Positions 51,775 to 61,123 of a stretch of 64,000 nt of DNA are shown here, one piece after another. The translations under genes were made by a program, and so were the position numbers. The DNA is from Streptomyces sp. MNU76 (GTDB lineage Bacteria > Actinomycetota > Actinomycetes > Streptomycetales > Streptomycetaceae), in assembly GCF_020982545.1 (NCBI RefSeq), contig NZ_JAJKLK010000019.1:434001-498000 (forward strand), in the 5' to 3' direction. The notes below the pieces were generated by a model. That model saw only the letters and a program-made list of their open reading frames with translations, did not search any database and was not told where the DNA came from. Position 1 is the first letter of the stretch, and every line of letters begins with the position of its first letter.

Positions 51775-53193
51775 ATGTTCGAACCGGTCATAGCGCCCAG
51801 CGGTACGCTGCTCGGCCTGCTGCAGAGGGGCCGCGGCGACGGCACCCTGCACGCGCTCACCGCCCCGCGGGCCGAGGCGCTCGCGGCGCTGAACCACTGT
51901 GTGCTGAGCGACCCCCGCCACGACTGGCAGGTGGAGAACCGCTCGCTCTACTACGCCCGTCTCTACCTCGACCTGAGCGGTGAGCTCGACGAGATCGAGC
52001 GGCACCTCTTCGACGCCGAGGACGTGCTCGACACCGACGAGTCACGCACCGGGCTGGCCCTCGCGGTCCTCGGGCACCTCGCCTCGTACGGCAGGCGGGA
52101 CGCGCTCGAACTGTTGCGCAGGTACGCCGCCGTGGGCACCAGCTGGGCCTGGGCCCTGGACGAGCTGGCCCTCAGGGACGACGACGAAGGGCTGCGTTCC
52201 CTCGCCGAACCCGTCCTGGCCCGCTTCACCACCGATCCGGAGGGGGAGGCCGAGCTGGCCGCCGCCGTCCGCGACGCCTTCGAACCCCGGCCCTGGCGGC
52301 TGTGGGCCGACGACCCCCGCGAGGCGATCGCCACCCGCGTGCGCGCCGCCCACGAGACCGGCTGTTTCGACCGCTGGCAGCGGCAGATGCGACCCAGCGG
52401 GCCCCGGCCCGGGTGGAGCGTCAAGGCCGTGTTCGAGTGGGCCCAGCAGGGCATCGAACGCGGAGCGGTCCTCCATGTGCCCGCGGCGCGGTGCCTGACC
52501 GCCGTCGCCGGCCCCGACGACCGGCCCGAGATCCTCTCCGCCGCCCGGTCGGGCGACGACGGCGCCCGCTGCACCGCCTTGCGCTACCTCGCCGACGGCA
52601 ACGATCCCGACGCCCTCGACCTGATCGAGGGCGCCATGACCGACGGCACGACGATGGTCGTGCAGGCCGCCGTCGACGCCTTCGAACGGATGCGCAGTAT
52701 GGCCGCCGTCGACCGGGCACGCGGCTGGGTGCACCGGCCCGACCCCCTGGGCGCCGCCGCCGGACGCGTGCTCGCCTGTCTCGGCGGGACCAAGGACAGG
52801 GACCTGGTGCTCGGCGCGTTGCGCGAGGCCGTACGCGGCGAGGGACCGGACGCGCCGACCCTGTGGACGCTGGTCGACGGCACCGGACGCCTCGGCATCG
52901 TCTGCGCCGCGCCCGTCCTGCGTCACATCTATCGTGAGACCGCCTCCTCCCACCTGCGCGGCCGCGCCGCCCGCGCGCTCGCCGCCACCGACCCCTCCTT
53001 CGCCGCCGGCTTCGCCGTCGAGTGCCTCTGGGACTGCGAGGAGACCACCCGCGAGATCGCCGCCCGGCACGCCGAGACGGGAGACGCGCGCGTCGTCGAC
53101 CAACTCCGCAGGCTCGCCGCCGACCCGGCCGAGGAGGCCGAGGTCCAGACGGCCGTACGCAGCCGAATCGGTCCTGACATGCCCGCAATGTGA
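51775..53193 (+). CDS. HEAT-repeat protein
   Basis: A 472-residue all-alpha protein starting at MFEPVIAPSGTLLGLLQRGR; TGAGG lies 9 bases upstream of this ATG. The alternative GTG at 51760 would add five residues and be coupled to the upstream micro-ORF. From about residue 220 the sequence shows HEAT-like helical pairs (ARSGDDGARCTALRYLADGN; AMTDGTTMVVQAAVDAFERM; RGRAARALAATDPSFAAGFA). No enzyme motif is visible; it probably scaffolds other proteins. Confidence 0.82.
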   Translation: MFEPVIAPSGTLLGLLQRGRGDGTLHALTAPRAEALAALNHCVLSDPRHDWQVENRSLYYARLYLDLSGELDEIERHLFDAEDVLDTDESRTGLALAVLGHLASYGRRDALELLRRYAAVGTSWAWALDELALRDDDEGLRSLAEPVLARFTTDPEGEAELAAAVRDAFEPRPWRLWADDPREAIATRVRAAHETGCFDRWQRQMRPSGPRPGWSVKAVFEWAQQGIERGAVLHVPAARCLTAVAGPDDRPEILSAARSGDDGARCTALRYLADGNDPDALDLIEGAMTDGTTMVVQAAVDAFERMRSMAAVDRARGWVHRPDPLGAAAGRVLACLGGTKDRDLVLGALREAVRGEGPDAPTLWTLVDGTGRLGIVCAAPVLRHIYRETASSHLRGRAARALAATDPSFAAGFAVECLWDCEETTREIAARHAETGDARVVDQLRRLAADPAEEAEVQTAVRSRIGPDMPAM

Positions 53194-53332
53194 ACAGGGG
53201 GTGACCCGGACACCAGGCGGGCATGGACACGGTCCGACCAGGACAGGTGGGCAGCGCAACGCTCATGGGACGTTCCCCGCGCGGAAAGATCCACGTTGAC
53301 GCGGCCACGTCCGGCACGACGACAACACCGGT

Positions 53333-54457
53333 ATGCGTGTCGTCATAGTGACCGAGTCCTTTCCCCCCGATGTGAACGGCGTGGCCCACTGCGCCCTGCA
53401 GACCGCGCGGCACCTCGTCGCGCGGGGGCACGCCCCGCTCGTCGTGGCCCCGGCCACCGCCCAGGGAGCCGAAGCCGATCTCCAGGCGCCGTGCCCGGTC
53501 GTCCGCGTCCCCTCCCTCCCACTCCCGGGCTACCCGCAGGTCCGCGTCGCCCTGCCCAGCCGCCGGGTCGCTGCGGCGATCGTCGAACACCGGGCCGACA
53601 TCGTCCACCTGGCCAGCCCCTTCGTCCTCGGCGTGCGCGGCATGGCGGCCGCCGCCCGCCTCGGCGTCCCCGCCGTCGCCATCTACCAGACCGACCTCGC
53701 CGGCTACGCCCGCACCTACGTGCACGCCGGTGAGGCGGCGGCCTGGCGGCGCATCCGCTCCGTGCACGGCGCCGCCGACCGCACCCTCGCCCCGTCCAGC
53801 GCGGCCCTGCGCGACCTGGAGGCACACGGTGTGCCCCGGGTCAGCCTGTGGCCGCGCGGCGTCGACACCGTCCGGTTCCGCCCCGACCTGCGCGACGAGG
53901 CACTGCGCCGCGAACTGGCCCCGAACGGCGAGCTGATCGTCGGCTACGTCGGCCGTCTCGCCCCCGAGAAGCAGATCGAACTGCTCGCCGGGGTGTGCGG
54001 CCTGGAGGGCGTGCGGGTCGTGGTCGTGGGCGACGGGCCGAGTGAACCCGGGCTGCGTGAAGCGCTGCCGGGAGCCGTCTTCCTGGGCCGCCGCACTGGC
54101 GACGAACTCGCGCGGATCTTCGCCTCGTTCGACGTCTTCGCCCATACCGGCCCCTTCGAGACCTTCTGCCAGACCGTGCAGGAGGCCATGGCCAGCGGGG
54201 TGCCCGTGGTGGCGCCCGCCGCCGGGGGCCCGCTGGACCTCGTCGCCCACGGGCGCACGGGTCTCCTGGTCCCGCCGCGCGACGCGGCCGCCGTACGCGA
54301 CGCCGTGTGGTCGCTCGCCGCCGACCCGGGACTGCGGGCCGCCTACGGGGCCGCCGGACGGGCCATGGTCGAGGGGCGCACCTGGGCGGCCGTCGGAGAC
54401 CAGCTCATCGGGCACTACGCCGACGTGCTGACGGCGCGGACGGCGGTGGCGGCATGA
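53333..54457 (+). CDS. Glycosyltransferase family 4 (MgtA-like, probably GDP-mannose dependent)
   Basis: A 374-residue GT-B enzyme. TESFPPDVNGVAHCALQTAR at the N-terminus is the MgtA/PimB-like acceptor loop. GYVGRLAPEKQIELLAG opens the nucleotide-sugar domain. HTGPFETFCQTVQEAMASGV carries the E-x7-E motif. Relatives mannosylate glycolipids such as glucuronosyl diacylglycerol. No membrane helix is present; it acts at the inner face of the membrane. It overlaps the next glycosyltransferase by 4 bases. Confidence 0.88.
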   Translation: MRVVIVTESFPPDVNGVAHCALQTARHLVARGHAPLVVAPATAQGAEADLQAPCPVVRVPSLPLPGYPQVRVALPSRRVAAAIVEHRADIVHLASPFVLGVRGMAAAARLGVPAVAIYQTDLAGYARTYVHAGEAAAWRRIRSVHGAADRTLAPSSAALRDLEAHGVPRVSLWPRGVDTVRFRPDLRDEALRRELAPNGELIVGYVGRLAPEKQIELLAGVCGLEGVRVVVVGDGPSEPGLREALPGAVFLGRRTGDELARIFASFDVFAHTGPFETFCQTVQEAMASGVPVVAPAAGGPLDLVAHGRTGLLVPPRDAAAVRDAVWSLAADPGLRAAYGAAGRAMVEGRTWAAVGDQLIGHYADVLTARTAVAA

Positions 54458-55638
54458 ACGGGGCTGCCGTCCGGGCACCGAGGAACGGTGCCCGGACGGG
54501 GCTGCGGATCGTGCGGCTCGCCAACTTCGTCGCGCCCTCCTCCGGCGGACTGCGGACCGCGCTGCGGGAACTGGGCCGCGGCTACGAGGCGGCCGGGCAC
54601 GAGGCCGTGCTGGTCGTGCCCGGAGAGCGGTACACCGACCGCGCGACCGAGCAGGGGCGGATGATCACCCTGCCCGGGCCGCTGCTGCCGGGCACCGGCG
54701 GCTACCGCGTCCTCATGGACAGGCGGCGGGTGGCCGGACTCCTGGAATCGCTGGAGCCCGACCGGCTGGAGGTCTCCGACCGGACCACGCTGCGCTGGAC
54801 GGGGAAGTGGGCCCGACGGGCCAGGGTGCGCGCGGTGATGGTCTCGCACGAGACCGCCGACGGGGTGCTGCGGACCTGGGGGCTCTCCGAGGGCATGGCC
54901 CGCCGGGCCTCGGACGCCCTCAACGTCCGTACGGCCCACACCTACTCGCGGGTGGTGTGCACCACCGAGTTCGCCGAACGGGAGTTCGTGCGGATCGGCG
55001 CGCGGAACGTCGTCCGGGCACCCCTGGGTGTCGACCTCGTGGGACGCCACCCGGCCCTGCGCGACCGGGGAGTGCGGGAGCGGCACGCGCGCAAGGACGA
55101 GATCCTGCTGGTGATGTGCTCGCGGCTGTCCGTGGAGAAGCGGCCCGGCACGGCCGTCGATGCCCTGGAGGCGCTGCTCGGGCGCGGGCGGCGGGCCGTG
55201 CTGGTCGTGGCCGGGGACGGGCCACTGCGCGGCAGGCTCGAACAGCGCGCCCGAGGGCTGCCGGTGACCTTTCTGGGCCACGTGGGCGACCGCGGGACGC
55301 TGGGCGCCCTTCAGGCGTCCGCCGACGTGGCACTGGCCCCCGGCCCCGCCGAGACGTTCGGCCTGGCCGCCCTGGAGGCCATGGCCTGCGGGACGCCCGT
55401 GGTGGCCAGCTCCTCGTCCGCGCTGCCGGAGGTCGTCGGACCGGCAGGCGCCACGGCGGCGGACAACGGGGAGTCCTTCGCGGACGCCGTCGAACTGCTG
55501 CTGGACCGGTCCGAGGGCGAGCGCAGGGAGGCGGCCCGCGCGCGTGCCGAGTGCTTCGGCTGGCGGAAGGCGGTGGACGCTTTCCTCGCCGCGCACGACG
55601 CCACCGTCGGACGCCCGGTGCGGGAGGAAGTGGGATGA
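54454..55638 (+). CDS. Glycosyltransferase family 4
   Basis: A 394-residue GT-B enzyme starting in an ATGA overlap. RIVRLANFVAPSSGGLRTAL is the glycine-rich N-terminal loop, CSRLSVEKRPGTAVDALEAL the start of the donor domain, and APGPAETFGLAALEAMACGT the E-x7-E motif. It is distinct in sequence from the preceding gene, so the two probably add successive sugars. It overlaps the SGNH gene by 4 bases, indicating a three-gene operon. Confidence 0.88.
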   Translation: MNGAAVRAPRNGARTGLRIVRLANFVAPSSGGLRTALRELGRGYEAAGHEAVLVVPGERYTDRATEQGRMITLPGPLLPGTGGYRVLMDRRRVAGLLESLEPDRLEVSDRTTLRWTGKWARRARVRAVMVSHETADGVLRTWGLSEGMARRASDALNVRTAHTYSRVVCTTEFAEREFVRIGARNVVRAPLGVDLVGRHPALRDRGVRERHARKDEILLVMCSRLSVEKRPGTAVDALEALLGRGRRAVLVVAGDGPLRGRLEQRARGLPVTFLGHVGDRGTLGALQASADVALAPGPAETFGLAALEAMACGTPVVASSSSALPEVVGPAGATAADNGESFADAVELLLDRSEGERREAARARAECFGWRKAVDAFLAAHDATVGRPVREEVG

Positions 55639-56481
55639 GAGCCCGGCGGTTCGTGGCCCTCGGCGACTCCCTCACCGAGGGCGTGGGCGACCCCGTCGCA
55701 GGCGGCCGGCGGGGCTGGGCCGCGCTGCTCGCCGACGGGCTCGGACCCGGCGTGGAGTTCACCAACCTGGCCGTCAGCGGTTCCCAGACGCGCGACGTCC
55801 TGGACCGGCAGCTGGCTGCCGCGCTCGATCTCCGCCCGGACGTCGCCTCGGTCGTCATCGGCGTCAACGACACCCTGCGGTGCACCTTCGACATCCACGC
55901 CGTCGCCGCCCGTCTCGACACGGTCTACGGCGCCCTGCGCGCGTCCGGAGCCGTGCTGCTCACCGCCTGTCTGCCCGATCCCGGGGCGATGCTCGGCCTG
56001 CCCGGGGCGCTCGCTCGGCCCCTGGCCCGCCGGCAGCGGGCCGTCAACACCGTCGTGCACGCCCTGTCCGAGCGCCACGGCGCCGTCCATCTGCATGCCT
56101 CGGAGGGCGCCTGGCTGACGGACCGCGCGATGTGGAGCGCGGACCGGCTGCATCCCGGCGAGCGGGGGCACCGGCAGCTCGCCCTCCGTTTCCACGCCCT
56201 GCTCGCCGGGGCGGGAGCAGCCAGGGGCCCGCGCCCTCCGCCGAGCCCGACTCCCCGGCCCCACCCGCGGCGCCGGCCTCTGGTGGCTGGCCACCGCGGG
56301 GACGGGCTGGGTGGCCCGGCGCTGCACCGACCTGCTCCCGCAGCTCCTGGCCCTCGCCGCCGCCGAGGTGCACCACAGGGCGCGCGGCACCAGCGCGCGG
56401 CTGGACCTGTCCGCCTCCCACGCGGTGGCGTCCGCCCTGGCCGCGCTGTCCGCCGCCGAGCAACGGCCGGAGGTGGCGTAG
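55635..56481 (+). pseudogene. SGNH/GDSL hydrolase, frameshifted twice in the C-terminal third
   Basis: An esterase/lipase-like protein of about 282 residues. Block I FVALGDSLTEGVGDP has the catalytic Ser; block III is VVIGVNDTLR; block V DRLHPGERGHRQLA has the Asp-x-x-His pair. Losses of G at 56224-56227 and 56275-56276 break the tail; repair gives AARGPAPSAEPDSPAPPAAP, then GLWWLATAGTGWVARRCTDL, ending at 56481. No signal peptide. With the two glycosyltransferases it may acylate or deacylate a glycolipid or sugar. Confidence 0.82.
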
Positions 56482-56524
56482 GGCGGCCCGGGGCGCCCGC
56501 ACCGCAGCCGGGCGCCGCCCCCGG

Positions 56525-57397
56525 TCAGCGACGGTGCCGAACGGCGACGAACCGCACCGGCGTGCCCGGCGTGGCCTGGGCCGCGCCGGGCAGGTCCGCC
56601 GGGTGGACGACCGCGATCACCGGATAGCCCCCGGTGGTCGGATGGTCGGCGAGGAAGACGACCGGGCGGCCGTCCGGCGGCACCTGGACGGCGCCCAGCA
56701 CCATCCCCTCGCTGGGGAGTTCACCCGCCCGGGAGCGCTCCAGGGCGGGCCCCTCCGTGCGCAGCCCGATGCGGTTGCTCGCGGACGACACGGCATAGGG
56801 ATGCCGCGTGAGGGTGCGCAGCGCCGCGTCGGTGAACCAGTCGTCGCGCGGGCCCAGGGTGACGCGCAGCACCAGCTCCGAGGGCGGCGCCGGGTGCGGG
56901 ACGACGTCCACGCGCGCGTGCGGGCGGCCCGGGCGGCCGAGCGGGAGCACGGTGCCGTCCGTCAGCGGGAGCGGGCCGAGGCCGGACAGCAGGTCCGTGG
57001 AGCGGCTGCCCAGCACCGGTTCGACGGCCACCCCGCCGGAGACGGCCAGATAACCGCGTACGCCGGAGCGGGCGGGGCCGATGTCGAGGAGGGCCCCGCC
57101 GGGGACCCGTACCGGTGCGCCCCACGGGGCCGGGCGGCCGTCCACGGTGACCGCACAGGGGGCCCCGCCGACCGCCACGACGGTCGCCGAGCGGGGCCGC
57201 ACGGAGCAGCCGTTGAGGGTGGTCTCCAGCACCGCCGCGCCCGGGGGGTTGCCCACCAGACGGTTGACCAGGGCGGCCGCCGGTGCGTCCAGGGCGCCCG
57301 AGCGGGGCACGCCGAGGTGGGCGTGGCCGGGGCGGCCCAGGTCCTGGACGGTGGTCAGGGCACCCGCACGGACCACCACGAGGGCATCGTCCGTCAC
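56525..57397 (-). CDS. pxpC: 5-Oxoprolinase subunit C (biotin-dependent carboxyltransferase-like)
   Basis: A 290-residue subunit of the ATP-dependent 5-oxoprolinase that opens pyroglutamate to glutamate. VVRAGALTTVQDLGRPGHAH is the typical start, with GVPRSGALD and ASNRIGLRTEGPAL following. The GTG start overlaps pxpB by 4 bases (GTGA). It is the last gene of the MFS/hydro-lyase/pxpA/pxpB/pxpC operon. Confidence 0.92.
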   Translation of the reverse strand: MTDDALVVVRAGALTTVQDLGRPGHAHLGVPRSGALDAPAAALVNRLVGNPPGAAVLETTLNGCSVRPRSATVVAVGGAPCAVTVDGRPAPWGAPVRVPGGALLDIGPARSGVRGYLAVSGGVAVEPVLGSRSTDLLSGLGPLPLTDGTVLPLGRPGRPHARVDVVPHPAPPSELVLRVTLGPRDDWFTDAALRTLTRHPYAVSSASNRIGLRTEGPALERSRAGELPSEGMVLGAVQVPPDGRPVVFLADHPTTGGYPVIAVVHPADLPGAAQATPGTPVRFVAVRHRR

Positions 57398-58005
57398 GGC
57401 GTCTCCAGAAGGGTGAAGCGGACCAGGGTGCCCGGCGCCAGCAGCGCGGCCGGTACGCGCTGGTGGTCCCACAGCACCGCGTCCGTCGTACCGATCAGCT
57501 GCCAGCCGCCCGGGGACGCACGCGGGTACACGCCGGTGTAGGGGCCGGCCAGGGCGACGGACCCCGCCGGGACCGACGTGCGCGGGGTCGCCCGGCGCGG
57601 GACCTCGCGGGGCAGTCCCGTGAGGTAGCCGAAGCCGGGGGCGAAGCCGCAGAACGCGACGCGATATGCGGCGCCGGCGTGGATCCGGGCCACCTCGGTG
57701 ACGTCGACACCCCAGTGGGCGGCGACGTCCGGCAGGTCCGGGCCGTCGTACCGTACGGGGATCTCGACGACGTCCTGCGTGCGCGTGGGGACCGGGGGGA
57801 TGTCCCACGTGGCGAGGAGTTCGGCGAGGCGGAACGGGTCGTCGAGGCCGTCCAGGAGCACCGTGTGGGCGGCGGGGACGATCTCGCCCACCGACAGTTC
57901 GCCCGTGGCGCGGCGGCGCAGCAGTTCGGCGTGCAGGGCCTCGGCCTCGTCGCCCGTGGCCACCTCGATCAGCAGCGCGCGGGCTCCGACAGGCAGCGCC
58001 CTCAT
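57394..58005 (-). CDS. pxpB: 5-Oxoprolinase subunit B
   Basis: A 203-residue cyclophilin-like subunit with the conserved FCGFAPGFGYLTGLP and PAGSVALAGPYTGVYPRASP segments. It works with PxpC and PxpA. It overlaps pxpA by 4 bases (ATGA) and pxpC by 4 bases, so the stoichiometry is probably set by translational coupling. Confidence 0.92.
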   Translation of the reverse strand: MRALPVGARALLIEVATGDEAEALHAELLRRRATGELSVGEIVPAAHTVLLDGLDDPFRLAELLATWDIPPVPTRTQDVVEIPVRYDGPDLPDVAAHWGVDVTEVARIHAGAAYRVAFCGFAPGFGYLTGLPREVPRRATPRTSVPAGSVALAGPYTGVYPRASPGGWQLIGTTDAVLWDHQRVPAALLAPGTLVRFTLLETP

Positions 58006-58760
58006 GAGAACGCCTCCACCCGCACCCCCGCCGCCGCCAGCTCGGCCCGCACCCGCCGGGCCAACTCCACCGAGCCCGGTGTGTCACCGTGCAGGCAGAG
58101 AGAGCGGGCCCGGACGAGAATCCGTTCACCCGAGTGCGCGACGACCGTGCCGGAACAGGCGAGGCCGACGGACCGCTCCACCACGGCGTCGGCGTCCGTG
58201 ATCACGGAACCCTCCTGGTCGCGCAGCACCAGTGTCCCCTCGTCGGTGTACGCGCGGTCCGCGAACGCCTCGGCGACGGCGGCCAGCCCGACCCTCTCGG
58301 CAAGCTTGAGCAGGTGCGAACCGGGCAGGCCCAGGACGGGCAGCGTGGCGTCGGCGAGGAGCACCCCCTCGACCACCGCCGCGGCCTGCTCCTCGTCGTG
58401 CACGACGCGGTTGTACAGCGCGCCGTGCGGCTTCACGTACGACACGCGCGTGCCCGCCGCGCGTGCGAAGACCTCCAGGGCACCGATCTGGTACGCCACC
58501 TCGGCCGCCAGTTCGGCGGGCGGTACGTCCATCGCGCGCCGCCCGAAGCCCGCCAGGTCGCGGTACGAGACCTGGGCGCCGATCCGGACCCCGCGCTCGG
58601 CCGCCAGCTCGCAGACCCGCCGCATGGTGACCGCGTCCCCCGCATGGAAGCCGCAGGCCACATTGGCGCTGGTGACGACGGAGAGCAGTCGCTCGTCGTC
58701 GGTCAGCGTCCAACGGCCGAAGCCCTCGCCGAGGTCGGCGTTCAGATCGATGGAGCTCAT
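58002..58760 (-). CDS. pxpA: 5-Oxoprolinase subunit A (LamB/YcsF family)
   Basis: A 252-residue metal-dependent subunit. MSSIDLNADLGEGFGRWTL is the family N-terminus, and NVACGFHAGDAVTMRRVCEL and SYVKPHGALYNRV are the conserved motifs. I chose the ATG at 58760, since GGGAGA is 9 bases away from it but abuts the earlier ATG at 58769. It lies 26 bases after the hydro-lyase gene. Confidence 0.93.
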   Translation of the reverse strand: MSSIDLNADLGEGFGRWTLTDDERLLSVVTSANVACGFHAGDAVTMRRVCELAAERGVRIGAQVSYRDLAGFGRRAMDVPPAELAAEVAYQIGALEVFARAAGTRVSYVKPHGALYNRVVHDEEQAAAVVEGVLLADATLPVLGLPGSHLLKLAERVGLAAVAEAFADRAYTDEGTLVLRDQEGSVITDADAVVERSVGLACSGTVVAHSGERILVRARSLCLHGDTPGSVELARRVRAELAAAGVRVEAFS

Positions 58761-58786
58761 GGATCCCATTCTCCCGCTCGGGTGTG

Positions 58787-59669
58787 TCAGAGGACGCGGT
58801 ACTGCTCGTCGCGGGCGTCGGTCAGGAACATCTGGCCCGGCGCGTGCGTGATCGCGAACGACGGGCGTGAGGCCGCCACGGCGGCCTGCGGTGTCACCCC
58901 GCAGGCCCAGAACACCGGGATGTCGTCCGGTTCGGCGTCCACGGGGTCGCCGAAGTCCGGACGGGACAGGTCGGCGATGCCGAGGCTCGTCGGCTCGCCG
59001 CAGTGCACCGGGCCACCGTGCACGGCCGGCAGCAGACTGCTCTCCCTGATCGCCGCCGCCAGGTGCGCGGGCGGCACCGGACGCATCGACACCACCATCG
59101 GGCCGTGCAGCCGCCCGGCGGGCCGGCACCTGCGGTCGGTCACGTACATCGAGACGTTGCGGCCCTGCTCGACGTGGCGCATCGGCACGCCCGCGGCGGT
59201 CAGCGCCGACTCGAAGGTGAAGCTGCAGCCGATCAGGAACGACACCAGGTCCTTGCGCCAGACGTCGACCACGTCCGTCGGCTCGGCCACCAACTCGCCG
59301 TGCTCCCAGACGCGGTAGCGCGGCAGATCGGTGCGCAGGTCCGCGCCCGGGGCCAGCGGGGTCGTCCACGCTCCGGCGTCCGTGACGTCGAGCACGGGGC
59401 ACGGCTTGGGGTTGCGCTGGCAGAACAGCAGCATGTCGTAGGCCCAGTCGGCGGGCACCGAGATCAGGTTCGCCTGGGTGTGCCCGGCGGCCACCCCGGC
59501 GGTGGGGCCCGCGGCGCCCGAACGGAACCGGGCGCGTGCCTCCTCGGGGCTCCACGCGTGCGCGCGCGGGTCGACGGCGGCGAAGGGCGGTCGTAGGGGT
59601 GGCGGGGGCGGCCGGACGGTCGTGCGCAGCGGCGGCCGGGCCGGTGTGCCGCGTGGTCATGTCGTTCAC
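58787..59669 (-). pseudogene. DUF1445 putative hydro-lyase / D-glutamate cyclase-like protein, frameshifted near the N-terminus
   Basis: About 294 residues when repaired, from a GTG at 59669 overlapping the MFS stop (GTGA) with GGAAGGGAA upstream. Lost bases at 59596-59599 and 59561-59567 split the first 60 codons; repair gives APATPYDRPSPPSTRAAHAW, then SPEEARARFRSGAAGPTAGV. The core VAAGHTQANLISVPADWAYD, the RNPKPCPVLDV segment and WACGVTPQAAVAASRP identify the YcsI/DUF1445 family. The related mammalian enzyme DGLUCY cyclises D-glutamate to 5-oxo-D-proline, fitting a pyroglutamate operon. Confidence 0.82.
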
Positions 59670-60984
59670 ACGAGTTCCCTTCCACGTGTCTCCGGGAGGC
59701 CGAGCAGGGCCACCGCCGCCAGGCCGTAGCCGAGCGCGCCGAAGACCAGCGCGCCGCCCACGCCCCAGCTGTCCGCGAGGAAGCCGACCGTGGTCGGGAA
59801 GACGGCACCGACCGCGCGCCCGGTGTTGTACGTGAAGCCCTGCCCGTGCCGCGGACGGCCGACGGGTACAACTCGCTGAGGAAGGAACCGAAGCCGCTGA
59901 AGATGGCCGACATGCAGAACCCGAGCGGGAAACCGAGCACCAGCAGCAGCGTGTTGGCGCCGTCGGGGATGTTCGCGTACGCCAGGATGCACAGCGCCGA
60001 GAGCACGGCGAAGAGCCAGATGTTCCGGCGGCGGCCCAGCACGTCGGTGAGATAGCCGCCGGTGAGATAGCCGATGAAGGCACCGGAGATCAGGAACGTG
60101 AGGTAGCCGCCGGTGCCGACGACCGACAGACCGCGCTCCGTCTTCAGATAGGTCGGCACCCAGGTCGCCAGGGTGTAGTAGCCGCCCTGGACGCCGGTGG
60201 AGAGCAGCACCGCGAACACCGTGGTGCGCAGCAGTCCCGGCGCGGAGGCCGTGCCCGGCCGGAAGATCACGGCGAACGAGCCCTTCTCGGCGCTCCGCTC
60301 GCGTGCGGCCCTGGCCTTCGGGGCGTCCTCGACCGAGCGGCGCACCCAGATCACCAGCAGCGCGGGCAGCGCGCCGGTCCAGAACATCACGCGCCAGGCC
60401 AGGTCGTCGTCGAGGAAGGAGAAGACCATCGTGTAGACGATCACGGCCAGACCCCAGCCCACCGCCCAGGAGCTCTGGATCGCGCCGAGCGTACGCCCCC
60501 GGTGCTTGGCGCTCGCGTACTCGGCGACGAGGATCGCGCCGACCGCCCACTCACCGCCGAAGCCGAGCCCCTGGAGGGCACGGAAGACCAGCAGGGTCTC
60601 GTAGTTGGGCGCGAAGCCGCAGGCCACGGTGAACACGGCGTAGGTGATCACGGTGATCATCAGCGCCTTCACCCGGCCTATCCGGTCCGCGAGCACACCC
60701 GCGGCGGCGCCGCCGATGGCGGAGACGACCAGGGTGACCGTGGTGAACAGCCCGGTCTGGCCGTTGTCCAGGCCGAAGTAGGCCGTGAGCGCGACCATGC
60801 TCAGCGGCAGCGTGAAGTAGTCGTACGAGTCGAGGGCGTAGCCGCCGAACGCGCCGCCGAAGGCGCGGCGGCCGCGCGGACCGAGGGCCCGCAGCCAGCC
60901 GAAGGGACCGTCGTCGGCGGCGGGGCCGGCGGGGTGGGGTTCGCTCGTGGAGGTCAGGGCCTGGGAGGGAGGGTTCGTGCTCAT
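59666..60984 (-). pseudogene. MFS transporter (metabolite:H+ symporter type), frameshifted near the C-terminus
   Basis: About 439 residues, first gene of the pxp operon. FGGAFGGYALDSYDYFTLPL, LADRIGRVKALMITV and GFGGEWAVGAILVAEYASAKH are motifs of the sugar/metabolite-proton symporter group (sialate, aromatic acid and dicarboxylate carriers). One G is missing at 59843-59845; repair gives VRGTGQGFTYNTGRAVGAVF and a stop overlapping the next gene. Probably imports 5-oxoproline or a related acid. A promoter with a palindrome lies at 61052-61081. Confidence 0.85.
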
Positions 60985-61051
60985 GAGCACCTCGCAGTGA
61001 GGGGGGAGGGTGCGTGAGGACCGAGCCGTGGAGAGGGGGCGCTGCCCAGCA

Positions 61052-61081
61052 AGGTAGAGGATTGTTGAACGATCCTTCAAT
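61052..61081 (-). promoter_or_regulatory. Promoter and operator of the pxp operon
   Basis: On the minus strand -35 TTGAAG (61076-61081), an 18-base spacer and -10 TACCTT (61052-61057). TTGAA-CGATCC-TTCAA (61066-61081) is a perfect 5+5 inverted repeat overlapping the -35, with outer ATTG/CAAT pairing extending it. It is the likely target of the divergent FadR-type regulator at 61124. Confidence 0.6.
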
Positions 61082-61123
61082 ACCCCTGTTGTTTCGTTCT
61101 CGTGTCTGCGCTTGAATTCCGGC

